Assembly (NCBI GenBank): GCA_025928185.1
Contig: JAICKA010000005.1
Span: 1-64,000 of the forward strand
DNA: 64,000 nucleotides
From: Gemmatimonadaceae bacterium
GTDB lineage: Bacteria > Gemmatimonadota > Gemmatimonadetes > Gemmatimonadales > Gemmatimonadaceae
Direction: 5' to 3'
Shown here: positions 8,590-16,515 of the stretch, piece after piece
Layout: every line of letters begins with the position of its first letter
Position numbering within the stretch: the first letter of the stretch is position 1
The notes under the pieces: model-generated
Databases searched by the model: none
Told to the model about the DNA's origin: nothing
What the model saw: the letters and a program-made list of their open reading frames with translations, nothing else
Program-made: the position numbers and the translations under genes

Positions 8590-8805
8590 CCGCGGATGCC
8601 GCAGAATAATCGGCCGCTGATGGCGCAGATAAGCGGATTGGCCGCAGATGGCGCAGGCAAACGCAGAGAAGCCCAGAAGAGCAATGCAGCCGCAGATGAC
8701 GCAGAGAAACGCACATTGAACAACTTTTGTCGTTGTCGTCGATCAGCGTTCATCTGCGTTCATCAGCGGCCACAAGAAATCTGTGTGCATCAGCGGGCCA
8801 CATGA
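8590..8805. repeat. Degenerate CGCAGATGA-word repeat with inverted arms
   Basis: This intergenic stretch is built of variants of CCGCAGATGACGCAGA (e.g. 8645-8661, 8692-8708) and, further right, the reverse complement ATCTGCGTTCATCAGCGG (8752-8769). The two halves form an imperfect palindrome around 8716-8745. It occupies the space between the divergent ROK and methyltransferase genes. A frame open across it (8557-8805) encodes only repeat-derived sequence. Confidence 0.8.
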
Positions 8806-8824
8806 CCGAAATTGCCAGACGCCA

Positions 8825-9436
8825 ATGACCTCATCCCCCGAATCCAAAAGCTACGACCGCGAGTACTACGATCGCTGGTACCGAGACCCGGTCGACCGAG
8901 TGTCCACGCGCGAGAGTCTCGAGCGCAAGGTGCGCATGGCGGTGTCCGTCGCGGAATATGTGCTCGGCCGGCACCTTCGAACGGTGCTCGACGTCGGGTG
9001 CGGCGAAGCGGCGTGGCTGCCGCTGCTGCGGCGCATTCGCCGCGGCGTGCGCTACACCGGCGTGGAGACCAGCGAGTACGCGCTCGAGCGCTATGGCGCC
9101 GAACGCAACATACGGCGCGGCGACATCCGCGGGCTGGCGGATCTCGGGCTTCGGCGGACATTCGATCTCATCGTCTGCGCGGACGTGCTCCAGTACGTCT
9201 CGGATCGCGACGTTTTGCGCGGTCTCGCCGCCATGCGGCGACTGCTCGGCGGCGTCGCCTACATCGAGGCCTTCGCCACGGAGGACGAGATGGAAGGCGA
9301 TCGCGTGGATTGGCAGGAGCGCAGCGCAGCCCGGTACCGCCGCATGTTTCGCCAGGCTCGTCTCACCGCATGCGGGCCGTACTGCTACGTCGATCTCGCG
9401 CGCCATCCAGAGCTCAACGTCTTCGAGCACCAGTGA
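8825..9436 (+). CDS. Class I SAM-dependent methyltransferase
   Basis: 203 aa from the ATG at 8825 (MTSSPESKSYDREYYDRWY); the upstream extension lies in repeat DNA. Rossmann-fold motifs: motif I TVLDVGCGEAAWLPLLR (about 51-67), motif II around YTGVETSEYAL, and motif IV FDLIVCADVLQYVSDRD. The opening YDREYYDRWYRDP is seen in stand-alone methyltransferases of small metabolites or glycans. No substrate-specific domain or partner gene is present. No ribosome site is visible before the ATG. Confidence 0.82.
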   Translation: MTSSPESKSYDREYYDRWYRDPVDRVSTRESLERKVRMAVSVAEYVLGRHLRTVLDVGCGEAAWLPLLRRIRRGVRYTGVETSEYALERYGAERNIRRGDIRGLADLGLRRTFDLIVCADVLQYVSDRDVLRGLAAMRRLLGGVAYIEAFATEDEMEGDRVDWQERSAARYRRMFRQARLTACGPYCYVDLARHPELNVFEHQ

Positions 9437-9452
9437 GCTCGCTGCGTTACGC

Positions 9453-9471
9453 GAGGCACCGATCGTGCCTC
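9453..9471 (+). terminator. Short hairpin after methyltransferase gene
   Basis: GAGGCAC and GTGCCTC (9453-9459, 9465-9471) form a perfect 7-bp stem with a 5-base loop, 17 bases after the methyltransferase stop. No T-tract follows, so intrinsic termination is uncertain. Confidence 0.35.
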
Positions 9472-9502
9472 ATGGCGATGCAACATGGGAGGGGAGGGAA
9501 GG

Positions 9503-9904
9503 ATGTTTAGAGTTCGCTTATTTCTGGCCATCGCGACAGCGGCCGTGCTCGGCGCCGGCTGCGCCGGATACAATCAGGCGTCATCGGCGGGCGACGTGCT
9601 CGACCCGGCCGCGGCGGCTCAAACCGTCGTGCTGCACGTGTCAAATCTCAACACGCAGTCCATGGAGCTGCGCAGCATCGTGAACGGCAGGTCCGAGTTC
9701 ATCGGTTCGGTGGGCGGCAGCGACACGACGAGCATCCTCATGGACCGGTCGCTCTTTCCGGCCGGATTTCTGTACATCGAAGCCATTCCAGGCAACGGGC
9801 TCGGACGCGCGATCGTCGGACCGCTGTCGGCGTCGAAAGGGGACCGCATCCGGTTCACCATTCAACCGGCGCTCGGCATGAGCAGCGCGACCGTCATGCG
9901 CTGA
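9503..9904 (+). CDS. Putative lipoprotein, unknown function
   Basis: 133 aa from the ATG at 9503, with GGGAGGGGAGGGAAGG directly upstream. The N-terminus is a lipoprotein signal with lipobox LGAGC at about residues 18-22. The mature part is mostly predicted beta strand: VVLHVSNLNTQSMELRSIVNG, a Ser/Thr-rich turn, then ATVMR at the end. It looks like one immunoglobulin-like or transthyretin-like sandwich. No family is recognised; membrane anchoring is the only firm inference. Confidence 0.7.
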   Translation: MFRVRLFLAIATAAVLGAGCAGYNQASSAGDVLDPAAAAQTVVLHVSNLNTQSMELRSIVNGRSEFIGSVGGSDTTSILMDRSLFPAGFLYIEAIPGNGLGRAIVGPLSASKGDRIRFTIQPALGMSSATVMR

Positions 9905-9952
9905 CGCAAGGGGGACGCGAAACCCCATTCAGCGGTTGGGGGTAGAACCGGC

Positions 9953-9980
9953 GCTGCCCAATTCCTAACTTGTGGGCAGC
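9953..9980. other. Perfect 8-bp hairpin with 12-base loop
   Basis: GCTGCCCA (9953-9960) pairs with TGGGCAGC (9973-9980). It lies between the lipoprotein stop (9904) and the ATG at 10005, without a T-tract. It could be a terminator for the lipoprotein gene or an operator/leader hairpin for the next gene. Hairpins with the same 12-base loop size occur at 13185-13212 and 22003-22032. Confidence 0.4.
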
Positions 9981-10004
9981 AGTTCCCCCAACCGCAGCGT
10001 CCCA

Positions 10005-11462
10005 ATGAACCCAGCGACCCCATCCGCCGCGCGACTCCCGCGCTGGCTCTTGGCCGGTCTCGCGGCCTGTCTTGCCACCGCGCCGGCGCAGCGAGCTCAC
10101 GCCCAGACTCCAGCCGCGCCAACGACGCCAGGCTTCACCGTGCTCCAGGGCGTCGTGGCCGACAGCGTCCACGGAATTCCCCTGGCAAACGCCGTCGTGA
10201 CGATCGAGGGCACAAACCGCTCGGCGAAGACGTCGGACGACGGGCGGTTTCGGATCGACAGCATTCCGCCGGGCCAGCACCGCATCGATGTCACGCACCC
10301 ACTGCTCGACACGCTCGGCATCCAGATGCGTACCCAGGAATATCCGTTCGAGGCGGGCGGCTCGCACGAGATCAGCCTGATCGTTCCAGGCGGCGCGCAA
10401 CTCGTCGCCAACCTGTGTCCGCCGAATCTACGACTGCGCGGACCCGCAGCGATGGTCGGCTTCGTTCGCGACCCTGACACCGGCGGCCCGGCGATCGGCG
10501 CCGAGGTCGAGCTGGTCTACTACGTGACGGATCCCGTGGGGCGCAAATTCCCGCGCGTGCCCAAAGTCCCCGTCGACTCCTCGGGCATGTACCGCATCTG
10601 CGGCCTGCCTGCCGACATGACCGGCAAGGTGCAGGTGTTCCGCGGCGGCGTGAGCTCGGGCGAAGTCCCGGTCGAGATGTTGAGCAGCCTCGTGCTGCCG
10701 CGTGCGTTCAGCGTCGCACAGCACCAGACCGTCGCGCTGGTAAAGGGCGACAGCGGCAAAGTCCGCCGAATCGCCAAGGGCACGGCGCGGGTCACTGGCA
10801 AAGTCACAGACAAGAAGGGACAGCCGCTCTCGGGCGCGCGCATCACGCTGCAAGGCGGCGGCGAGACAGTGATCAGCCGTCCGAACGGCGAATTCGCGCT
10901 CGACAGCTTGCCGTCCGGCACGCAGGCGCTCGAGGTGCGCAAGCTCGGCTACGCGTCCACTGACGTGGCCGTGGAGCTGTCGTCCAACAAACCGGCGCGC
11001 ACGACGGTCGTGATGGGCGACTTCGTGCCGACGCTCGCCGCGATGCGCGTCGAGGCCGCGGAAGACAAGGGCCTGTCGCAGGTCGGCTATCTGCAGCGCA
11101 AGCAGATGGGCATGGGCTCGTTCATGGACGGCAAGCAGATCAATCACGAGGCGATCTCGTTTGCCGACGTGATGCGCGCCGCGCCAGGCCTGACCGTGCA
11201 GCCGCTCGGCGACGGTCGCACATACGTGATTCGCGACTCGCGCACGGCGGGCGGCGGCTGCGTCAACTTCTGGGTCGACGGAACGCCGTACCCGGAGATG
11301 ACGCCGGGTGACATCAGTGAGTACGTGCAACCGTCGGAGCTGGTCGCGGTCGAGATCTATCACGGCACCGAAACGCCGGCGCAGTACCAGACCTCGGGCC
11401 AGACCAGCTGCGCGACGGTCGTCGCATGGACGGTCGCACGCGTCCGCCCCAAGAAGAAATGA
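10005..11462 (+). CDS. Carboxypeptidase-regulatory repeats plus TonB-plug-like domain, no barrel
   Basis: 485 aa from the ATG at 10005, with a signal peptide to about residue 34 (AQRAHAQ). Three beta-sandwich regulatory-like domains follow: LQGVVADSVHGIPLANAVV (about 45), MVGFVRDPDTGGPAIGAEV (about 150) and VTGKVTDKKGQPLSGARI (about 265). The C-terminal 130 residues resemble a TonB-receptor plug (FADVMRAAPGLTVQPLGDG, NFWVDGTPYP, LVAVEIYHGTETPAQYQ), but no outer-membrane barrel follows. Two cysteines (C419, C469) bracket the plug end and probably form a disulfide. The protein at 59533-60303 has the same architecture with one regulatory domain. Function unknown; secreted or periplasmic. Confidence 0.8.
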   Translation: MNPATPSAARLPRWLLAGLAACLATAPAQRAHAQTPAAPTTPGFTVLQGVVADSVHGIPLANAVVTIEGTNRSAKTSDDGRFRIDSIPPGQHRIDVTHPLLDTLGIQMRTQEYPFEAGGSHEISLIVPGGAQLVANLCPPNLRLRGPAAMVGFVRDPDTGGPAIGAEVELVYYVTDPVGRKFPRVPKVPVDSSGMYRICGLPADMTGKVQVFRGGVSSGEVPVEMLSSLVLPRAFSVAQHQTVALVKGDSGKVRRIAKGTARVTGKVTDKKGQPLSGARITLQGGGETVISRPNGEFALDSLPSGTQALEVRKLGYASTDVAVELSSNKPARTTVVMGDFVPTLAAMRVEAAEDKGLSQVGYLQRKQMGMGSFMDGKQINHEAISFADVMRAAPGLTVQPLGDGRTYVIRDSRTAGGGCVNFWVDGTPYPEMTPGDISEYVQPSELVAVEIYHGTETPAQYQTSGQTSCATVVAWTVARVRPKKK

Positions 11463-11487
11463 TCGCGCAGGCGCACACCGCAGTCGC

Positions 11488-11706
11488 ATGAGTCGCCGCA
11501 TCCGCGTTTTCAGGCGCACCGAGATGGCGACGGACTGCGACGTGTGCGGTGTGCGCTTCGACCTGGTGAGCGGTGGCGTGTGCACGCGCTGCAAGAAGAT
11601 TTTGTGCGCGCGTCACCTGCACGGCTCGTTCTTCCGCCGGCTGCTCGTGGATCTCGGCGCTCCGTCGGTTTGTGTTGCCTGCCGCTCCGGAGGCGCGCGG
11701 GCGTGA
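11488..11706 (+). CDS. Small zinc-ribbon/treble-clef protein
   Basis: 72 aa from the ATG at 11488; an ATG at 11524 is an alternative. It has the metal-binding pattern CDVCG ... CTRCK ... CARH(L)H ... CVACR, i.e. several CxxC knuckles plus His, like a compact RING/FYVE-type or AN1-type finger that could hold two zinc ions. It starts 25 bases after the plug-protein stop and its own stop overlaps the thioesterase GTG (GTGA), so it is probably translated with that enzyme. The partner (nucleic acid or protein) is unknown. Confidence 0.7.
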   Translation: MSRRIRVFRRTEMATDCDVCGVRFDLVSGGVCTRCKKILCARHLHGSFFRRLLVDLGAPSVCVACRSGGARA

Positions 11707-12155
11707 AGCAATTCACACCGCAGGATCCGCAATTCGAGGAACGCGTGCGCGCCAGCTTCGGCCGGCAGCGCTTCATGGCGACGATCGGTGCGCGCCTGGC
11801 GCGCGTGGCGCCGAGCGAGGTCGACATCGAGCTGGATGTCCACGGCGATCTCGAGCAGCAGCACGGCTTCGTGCATGCTGGCGTGCTGGCCGCGGCCGCG
11901 GACAGCGCGTGCGGCTACGCGGCGCTCACGTTGATGCCGCCGGGCACCGGAGTGCTCAGCATCGAGTTCAAGATCAACATGCTGCGACCTGCGGCCGGCG
12001 ACCGCGTGCTGGCGCGCGGCCGCGTGATTCGCGCCGGCCGTACGATCACCGTCTGCTGGGGCGAGGTCGCGGCCATCAGCGGCACCGACGAGCGCACCGT
12101 CGCGACGATGGTCGCGACGATGATGACAGTCCGCGACCGCGGACTGACCGACTAG
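11703..12155 (+). CDS. PaaI-type hotdog-fold thioesterase
   Basis: 150 aa from a GTG at 11703, overlapping the zinc-ribbon gene. Hotdog-fold features: helix-leading QQHGFVHAGVLAAAADSACGYAA (about residues 52-74, with the HGGxxxxxxD-type motif reading HGFVHAGVLAAAAD), then LSIEFKINMLRPAAGD and a final strand TVCWGEVAAI. Members hydrolyse acyl-CoA thioesters, for example of phenylacetate or aromatic acids. No phenylacetate genes are near, so the substrate is unassigned. Length is standard for the family. Confidence 0.85.
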   Translation: MKQFTPQDPQFEERVRASFGRQRFMATIGARLARVAPSEVDIELDVHGDLEQQHGFVHAGVLAAAADSACGYAALTLMPPGTGVLSIEFKINMLRPAAGDRVLARGRVIRAGRTITVCWGEVAAISGTDERTVATMVATMMTVRDRGLTD

Positions 12156-12173
12156 CTCGACCGGCTCGCGCGA

Positions 12174-12401
12174 TCAGCGCGAGCGATCGACGTCGTTTGC
12201 GCGCTCCTCGCGCGCCTCGATCTCCGCCTCGGTCACCATCGATTCGCCCGATTCGTCGAGGTGCACGCGGCCGGCGCGCTCGCGCTCGTCCGTCTGCTCG
12301 CGCTCGTTCGCGCCGTACTCGGCGCCGGCGAGACTGCGGCCGTGCATCACGTCCTCTTCGCGCTTGGTCTGGTCGTTCTTTTTCGCCTGATCGTCGGTCA
12401 T
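12174..12401 (-). CDS. Small acidic/basic hydrophilic protein, unknown
   Basis: 75 aa from the ATG at 12401, with a GGGAGGAA ribosome site. The sequence (MTDDQAKKNDQTKREEDVM ...) is about half Asp, Glu, Arg and Lys, with no aromatic core beyond one Tyr, and is probably disordered or a single helix (MVTEAEIEAREERANDV). It converges on the thioesterase gene and is divergent from the PAP2 gene. No family recognised. It belongs with the other hydrophilic mini-proteins of the window. Confidence 0.6.
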   Translation of the reverse strand: MTDDQAKKNDQTKREEDVMHGRSLAGAEYGANEREQTDERERAGRVHLDESGESMVTEAEIEAREERANDVDRSR

Positions 12402-12445
12402 GAGTTCCTCCCGACGGGTTCCATGGCAGGGTACGTGCCTCAGAG

Positions 12446-13177
12446 ATGAGCATGGCACTCGACCTCGCGCCCGAACACATCGGTGACGCGGCGTCCGACA
12501 GACCATGGTGGCGACAGCGCTGGGGCGAGCTGACGATCGGCTACGCGCTCTGCTACGCCGTGGGGATCGGATTCGCCGAGCTGGTACGCAGCGCCGGACG
12601 ATGGAATCTTGGCTTGCCTTGGGAGCGCGCGATGCTCGTGCGCATTCACGTGCACCTGCCGGAGCTGCTCGACCGCTCGACGCTGATCTTTCCGTGGTTC
12701 GGAACGAGCATCTCGCTCATTCCGTGCGTGGCATTGCTGTGCTGGTGGCTGTGGCGGCGCGAGCATCAGCCACACGAGGCCGTGCGGCTGGCCGTGGTGC
12801 AGCTCGGCGCGTACATCCTGAATCCGGCGCTCAAGGGCATGTTCGGCCGCGCGCGCCCGGACCTCTTTCCGCGCCGCGGCTGGTACGGCTGGAGCTCGTA
12901 CCCCAGCGGCCACGCGATCGCCAGCGTCTCGGTGCTCGTCACGCTGGCGATCATTCTGTATCACGTGAAGGGCTGGCTGTGGCCGTACTACGTGCTGCTG
13001 CCGATCATGGTGATCAGTCTTTTCTCACGACTGTACCTGGGCGTGCACTGGCCGACTGACGTCTTCGGCGGCGCATTGGTAGGGCTGGTGTGGCTGGCGG
13101 TAACGACGGTGGCCTTCAGGGGAGAGTGGACAGAGGAGAGGGGAGAGGGGAGAGACCCACCGAGTAATCGGGCGTGA
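12446..13177 (+). CDS. PAP2-family phosphatase, membrane-bound
   Basis: 243 aa with six predicted membrane segments. The three phosphatase motifs are intact: KGMFGRARP (about 130-138), YPSGHAIAS (about 152-160) and SRLYLGVHWPTDVFGG (about 191-206), giving the His nucleophile and acid residues of phosphatidate or undecaprenyl-diphosphate phosphatases. The last 17 or so residues (EWTEERGEGRDPPSNRA) are encoded by the purine-rich repeat at 13118-13154, suggesting the original 3' end was replaced or extended by repeat DNA. Substrate is uncertain; lipid-linked phosphate in the inner membrane is likely. Confidence 0.87.
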   Translation: MSMALDLAPEHIGDAASDRPWWRQRWGELTIGYALCYAVGIGFAELVRSAGRWNLGLPWERAMLVRIHVHLPELLDRSTLIFPWFGTSISLIPCVALLCWWLWRREHQPHEAVRLAVVQLGAYILNPALKGMFGRARPDLFPRRGWYGWSSYPSGHAIASVSVLVTLAIILYHVKGWLWPYYVLLPIMVISLFSRLYLGVHWPTDVFGGALVGLVWLAVTTVAFRGEWTEERGEGRDPPSNRA

Positions 13178-13271
13178 GTCGCCGGATGCGAGTGTCGGCT
13201 TCGGCTCGCATCTGAATTCTCATATGCGTCTCGGTTATTCCCTCCCCTCTCCCCTCTCCCCTCTTCTCTCT
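13118..13271. repeat. Inverted GAGAGGG/CCCTCTC repeats shared by two convergent gene ends
   Basis: A purine arm (13118-13155, repeats of GAGAGGG) and a pyrimidine arm (13239-13271, repeats of CCCTCTC) are reverse complements of about 20 bp with minor mismatches. Between them is a perfect hairpin, GATGCGAG (13185-13192) with CTCGCATC (13205-13212). The left arm codes the PAP2 C-terminus and the right arm, read on the minus strand, codes the dehydratase C-terminus. In RNA it could act as a two-way terminator. Confidence 0.8.
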
Positions 13272-14218
13272 AGCACGCTGACAAGCGTGCCGGCATCCAC
13301 ATTCCCCCCGCTCACCACCGCCGCCACGTGCTCGCCACGGCGCAGTGGAATCGCGCCCGAGATGATCGCCGCCGTTGCCGCGGCGCCGGCGCCTTCGGCG
13401 AGCAGCTTCGCGTCGAACAGCAGCGCGCGCATCGCCTCCTCGATTTCGGCGTCGTCGATCACGACGACATCCTCCGCGTAGCGCCGCACGACGTCGTACG
13501 TGAGATCGCCCGCCATCGGCGCGGCGAGTCCGTCGGCGATGGTCTTCACGGAATCGAGACGGACGGCATGGCCCGCGTCGAGACTGCGGCGCATCGACGC
13601 CGCACCTTTTGGCTCGACGCCGTACACGCGGATTTTCGGATTCGTTTCCTTGATCGCCACGAGCATGCCGGCGATCAGGCCGCCGCCGCCGATCGCGATC
13701 ACGACGCTGTCGAGATCCGTCGTCTGCTCGAGCAGCTCGAGGCCGACGGTGCCGGCGCCGGCCGCGACCAGCTCGTCCTCGAAGGGATGCACGAACGTGA
13801 GGCCGCGCTCGCGCTCCAGCTCGCGCGCCTTCTCGAACGCTTCGATGCTGCTCGCGCCGTGCAACACCACCTCGGCGCCGTAGCCGCGGCTCGCGTCCAC
13901 TTTCACCGACGATGCCGTCGCCGGCATCACCACCGTCGCCTGCACGCCTGCCGAGCGCGCCGCCCAGGCCACACCCTGCGCATGATTTCCCGCCGACACC
14001 GTCACGACACCGCGCTTCCGTTCGTCGGCGCCCAGTTGACTCAACTTGTTGAGGGCTCCGCGGACCTTGAATGATCCGGTCTTCTGAAAGTTCTCGCACT
14101 TGAGCGAGAGACGAACGCCCACGCGTTGGCCGATGCGCGAGGCGGACATCGTGGGCGTGAGATGAACGTGGCCGGCGATGCGTTCGCGGGCTGCGCGGAT
14201 GGCGGCGAGATCGAGCAT
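13235..14218 (-). CDS. Threonine/serine dehydratase (PLP-dependent)
   Basis: 327 aa. Fold type II PLP enzyme: SFKVRGA with the Schiff-base lysine K51, SAGNHAQGVA, the phosphate-cup IGGGGLIAGM (about 178-187) and a C-terminal SGGN. It converts threonine to 2-oxobutanoate or serine to pyruvate. It lacks the C-terminal ACT/regulatory domain of biosynthetic IlvA, so it resembles catabolic TdcB or serine racemase-like enzymes. The final residues (LERRGERGEGRE) come from the repeat region. It diverges from the antiporter gene, with a possible TAGGGT element upstream. Confidence 0.88.
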   Translation of the reverse strand: MLDLAAIRAARERIAGHVHLTPTMSASRIGQRVGVRLSLKCENFQKTGSFKVRGALNKLSQLGADERKRGVVTVSAGNHAQGVAWAARSAGVQATVVMPATASSVKVDASRGYGAEVVLHGASSIEAFEKARELERERGLTFVHPFEDELVAAGAGTVGLELLEQTTDLDSVVIAIGGGGLIAGMLVAIKETNPKIRVYGVEPKGAASMRRSLDAGHAVRLDSVKTIADGLAAPMAGDLTYDVVRRYAEDVVVIDDAEIEEAMRALLFDAKLLAEGAGAAATAAIISGAIPLRRGEHVAAVVSGGNVDAGTLVSVLERRGERGEGRE

Positions 14219-14339
14219 GCAGTCGGGAAAGAGAGTATCGAAACCCTAACACGACCGCGAGCGCACCGGCACTGGTGCTGCACCGCCTCGGTGGCGTTAG
14301 ATTCGCCCGTCCTTCCCCACGGTCGATCCCACCCGCCGC

Positions 14340-15407
14340 GTGCTGAAACGCAACGACATCATCACGTTCTCCGGCACTCTCGCCGCGGTGATCCTCGCGG
14401 CCGTGCTGCACGTCGCCGGCGCGAACGCGATCCTGCGCTTTGCCGTCGACGCCGCGGCGCTGTCCCTCTTGGCGACGAACGTGTCGCACGGCACGGAGGA
14501 AATCGGACGGCATCTCGGACCGGCCGCGACGGGACTGATGCAGGCCGCGCTGGCGAATCTGCCCGAGCTGCTCGTGTCGATCTTTGCGTTGCGCGCTGGC
14601 CTCGTCGAGGTAGTGGAGGCAGCGCTGATCGGGTCGATTCTCGCCAACTCGCTGCTCGTGCTGGGCATTGCGATCCTCGTGGGCGGCCTCAAGCACGGCC
14701 GGCTGCATTTCGATTCGGAGTCGCCGCGCATGATCGCATCGCTCATGATGCTGGCCGTCGCGGCGCTGACGATTCCCACGCTCGCAGCGCGACTGCACAC
14801 GCCGGCCGCGGCCCACGAAAACGCGCTCGGCATTGCCTGCGCGATCCTGCTGCTCTGCGTCTTTCTCGCCAGCTTGCCCTTCTCGCTCAGCGCCGACCCG
14901 GAGCGGTCGGCCCGGCACGATGACACCCAGACGGAAGTCGCCGCGCACTGGCCGCTCTGGCTCGCGATCGTGGTGCTCGCCGCTGCCTCCGTGGGCGCGG
15001 CGTTCGTCTCGGAATGGTTCATCGATGCACTCGAGCCGGCGATCGTGCAACTGCACATCTCGCAGGCGTTCGCCGGCCTGGTGATCGTCGCGATCGCCGG
15101 CAATGCGGTGGAGAACGTCGTTGGCATCCGGTTGGCGGCCGACAACCGGCCCGACTACGCGATCAGCGTGATTCTCAACAGCTCGCTGCTGATCGCGCTC
15201 GGCCTCATCCCGGCGCTCGTGCTGCTGTCATTCGTGCTCGGCGGCGGCGTGCTCACGCTCGTGCTGCCGCCGCTGTTGATCGCGGCCCTGTTGCTCACCA
15301 CGCTGACATCGGCGATCATCGTGAACGACGGCGAGACGGTCTGGATCGAAGGCGTGGCGCTGATCGGGTTGTACGGCATCATCGCGGCGGCGTTCTGGTG
15401 GGGGTGA
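14340..15407 (+). CDS. Ca2+/H+ antiporter, CaCA superfamily
   Basis: 355 aa from a GTG at 14340. About eleven membrane segments with two inverted alpha repeats: LMQAALANLPELLVSIFAL (about 69-87) and VIVAIAGNAVENVVGIRLA (about 247-265). These contain the acidic ion-coordinating Glu residues (NLPEL, NAVEN) of the CAX/ChaA group rather than K+-dependent Na+/Ca2+ exchangers. It likely exports Ca2+ against the proton gradient. A TAGATT element 36 bases upstream (14298-14303) may be the promoter; the dehydratase gene is divergent. Confidence 0.86.
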   Translation: MLKRNDIITFSGTLAAVILAAVLHVAGANAILRFAVDAAALSLLATNVSHGTEEIGRHLGPAATGLMQAALANLPELLVSIFALRAGLVEVVEAALIGSILANSLLVLGIAILVGGLKHGRLHFDSESPRMIASLMMLAVAALTIPTLAARLHTPAAAHENALGIACAILLLCVFLASLPFSLSADPERSARHDDTQTEVAAHWPLWLAIVVLAAASVGAAFVSEWFIDALEPAIVQLHISQAFAGLVIVAIAGNAVENVVGIRLAADNRPDYAISVILNSSLLIALGLIPALVLLSFVLGGGVLTLVLPPLLIAALLLTTLTSAIIVNDGETVWIEGVALIGLYGIIAAAFWWG

Positions 15408-15430
15408 GCGTTTTGCGCCAAGGGAGAACC

Positions 15431-16498
15431 ATGAGAGTACTCTTATCAGCGGTGGCAGTGTCGGCCGTCGCCACGATCGCGTCGGCCCGCGCTGCAGGCG
15501 CGCAATGGACGCCGCAGGCGAGCGGCACGACGGCGGAGTTTCGCGGCCTGAGCGTCGTGTCGCCGTCGATCGTATGGGCGAGCGGCACCGGCGGACGCGT
15601 CGCCCGCACGACGGACGGCGGCAGAACCTGGACAGTCGACACCATCGCCGGCGCGGCGAATCTCGACCTGCGCGCCATCGCGGCGCGCAGCGCCACCCAC
15701 GCGGTCGCGCTCAGCTCCGGCCCCGCCGAGCAGGGCCAGGCGAAGATCTTCCGCACGACCGACGGCACGCATTGGACGCAGCAATATCAATCGACGCAGG
15801 CCGGCGTCTTTCTCGACGCGCTCGCATTCTGGGATGACGAGCATGGCATCGCGATGAGCGATCCCGTGGGCGGCAAGCTCTTTCTGCTGTCGACGGGCGA
15901 CGGCGGCGCGACCTGGACGCCGATCGACACGCACGCCGCACCAGACGTGCTCCCGGGGGAAGCCGCGTTCGCGGCGAGCGGCACGTGCATCACCGTGCAG
16001 GGCGCGGCGAACGTGTGGATCGCGACGGGCGGCGGTGCGCGGGCACGCGTGTTCCACTCGACGGACCGCGGCCGCACGTGGGCGGTCGCGGACACGCCGA
16101 TTCACGCCGGGAACTCCGCGTCGGGAATATTCTCGGTGGCATTTCGCGACGCACGGCATGGTGTGGTCGCGGGCGGCGAGTACACGAAGCCGAAAACGCC
16201 CGTCGACAACGTGGCGCTCACCGATGACGGCGGCCGCACGTGGCGGCTCGCGCGTGGTCCGCTGCCGGTCGGCTACATGTCCGCGGTGGCGTACATCCCG
16301 GGCACTCGCGGCCGAAGCGTCGTGGCGGTGGGCCTCGCCGGCACGGCGCTGTCGCGCGACGGCGGCGAGTCGTGGGCGATGACGGACAGTGTGGCGTACA
16401 ACAGTGTGGCGTTCGCGTCGCGCGATGCCGGGTGGGCGGCGGGGCCGCGCGGCAGGATCGTAGTTTGGGCCGGCAAAGGAAGTTCGGTAAAACACTGA
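15431..16498 (+). CDS. Secreted BNR/Asp-box beta-propeller (YCF48-like)
   Basis: 355 aa from the ATG at 15431 with AGGGAGAA upstream; the open frame to the left overlaps the antiporter gene and is not used. A signal peptide ends near residue 24 (AAGAQ). At least six Asp-box repeats follow: RTTDGGRTW, RTTDGTHW, STGDGGATW, HSTDRGRTW, LTDDGGRTW and LSRDGGESW, spaced about 45-60 residues. This is the propeller seen in photosystem-II assembly factor YCF48 and in sialidase-like secreted proteins. There are no catalytic sialidase residues, so binding or scaffolding is more likely. Confidence 0.82.
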   Translation: MRVLLSAVAVSAVATIASARAAGAQWTPQASGTTAEFRGLSVVSPSIVWASGTGGRVARTTDGGRTWTVDTIAGAANLDLRAIAARSATHAVALSSGPAEQGQAKIFRTTDGTHWTQQYQSTQAGVFLDALAFWDDEHGIAMSDPVGGKLFLLSTGDGGATWTPIDTHAAPDVLPGEAAFAASGTCITVQGAANVWIATGGGARARVFHSTDRGRTWAVADTPIHAGNSASGIFSVAFRDARHGVVAGGEYTKPKTPVDNVALTDDGGRTWRLARGPLPVGYMSAVAYIPGTRGRSVVAVGLAGTALSRDGGESWAMTDSVAYNSVAFASRDAGWAAGPRGRIVVWAGKGSSVKH

Positions 16499-16515
16499 GC
16501 TAGCCGTTTGCGGTT

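Noticed and set aside
8557-8805. An 82-codon frame between the ROK and methyltransferase genes
   Set aside because: Entirely made of the CGCAGATGA repeat words; the translation repeats short motifs and has no ribosome site.
13116-15056. A 646-codon minus-strand frame covering the dehydratase and antiporter genes
   Set aside because: Shadow of real genes in other frames; low-complexity Arg/Gly-rich translation, no motif.
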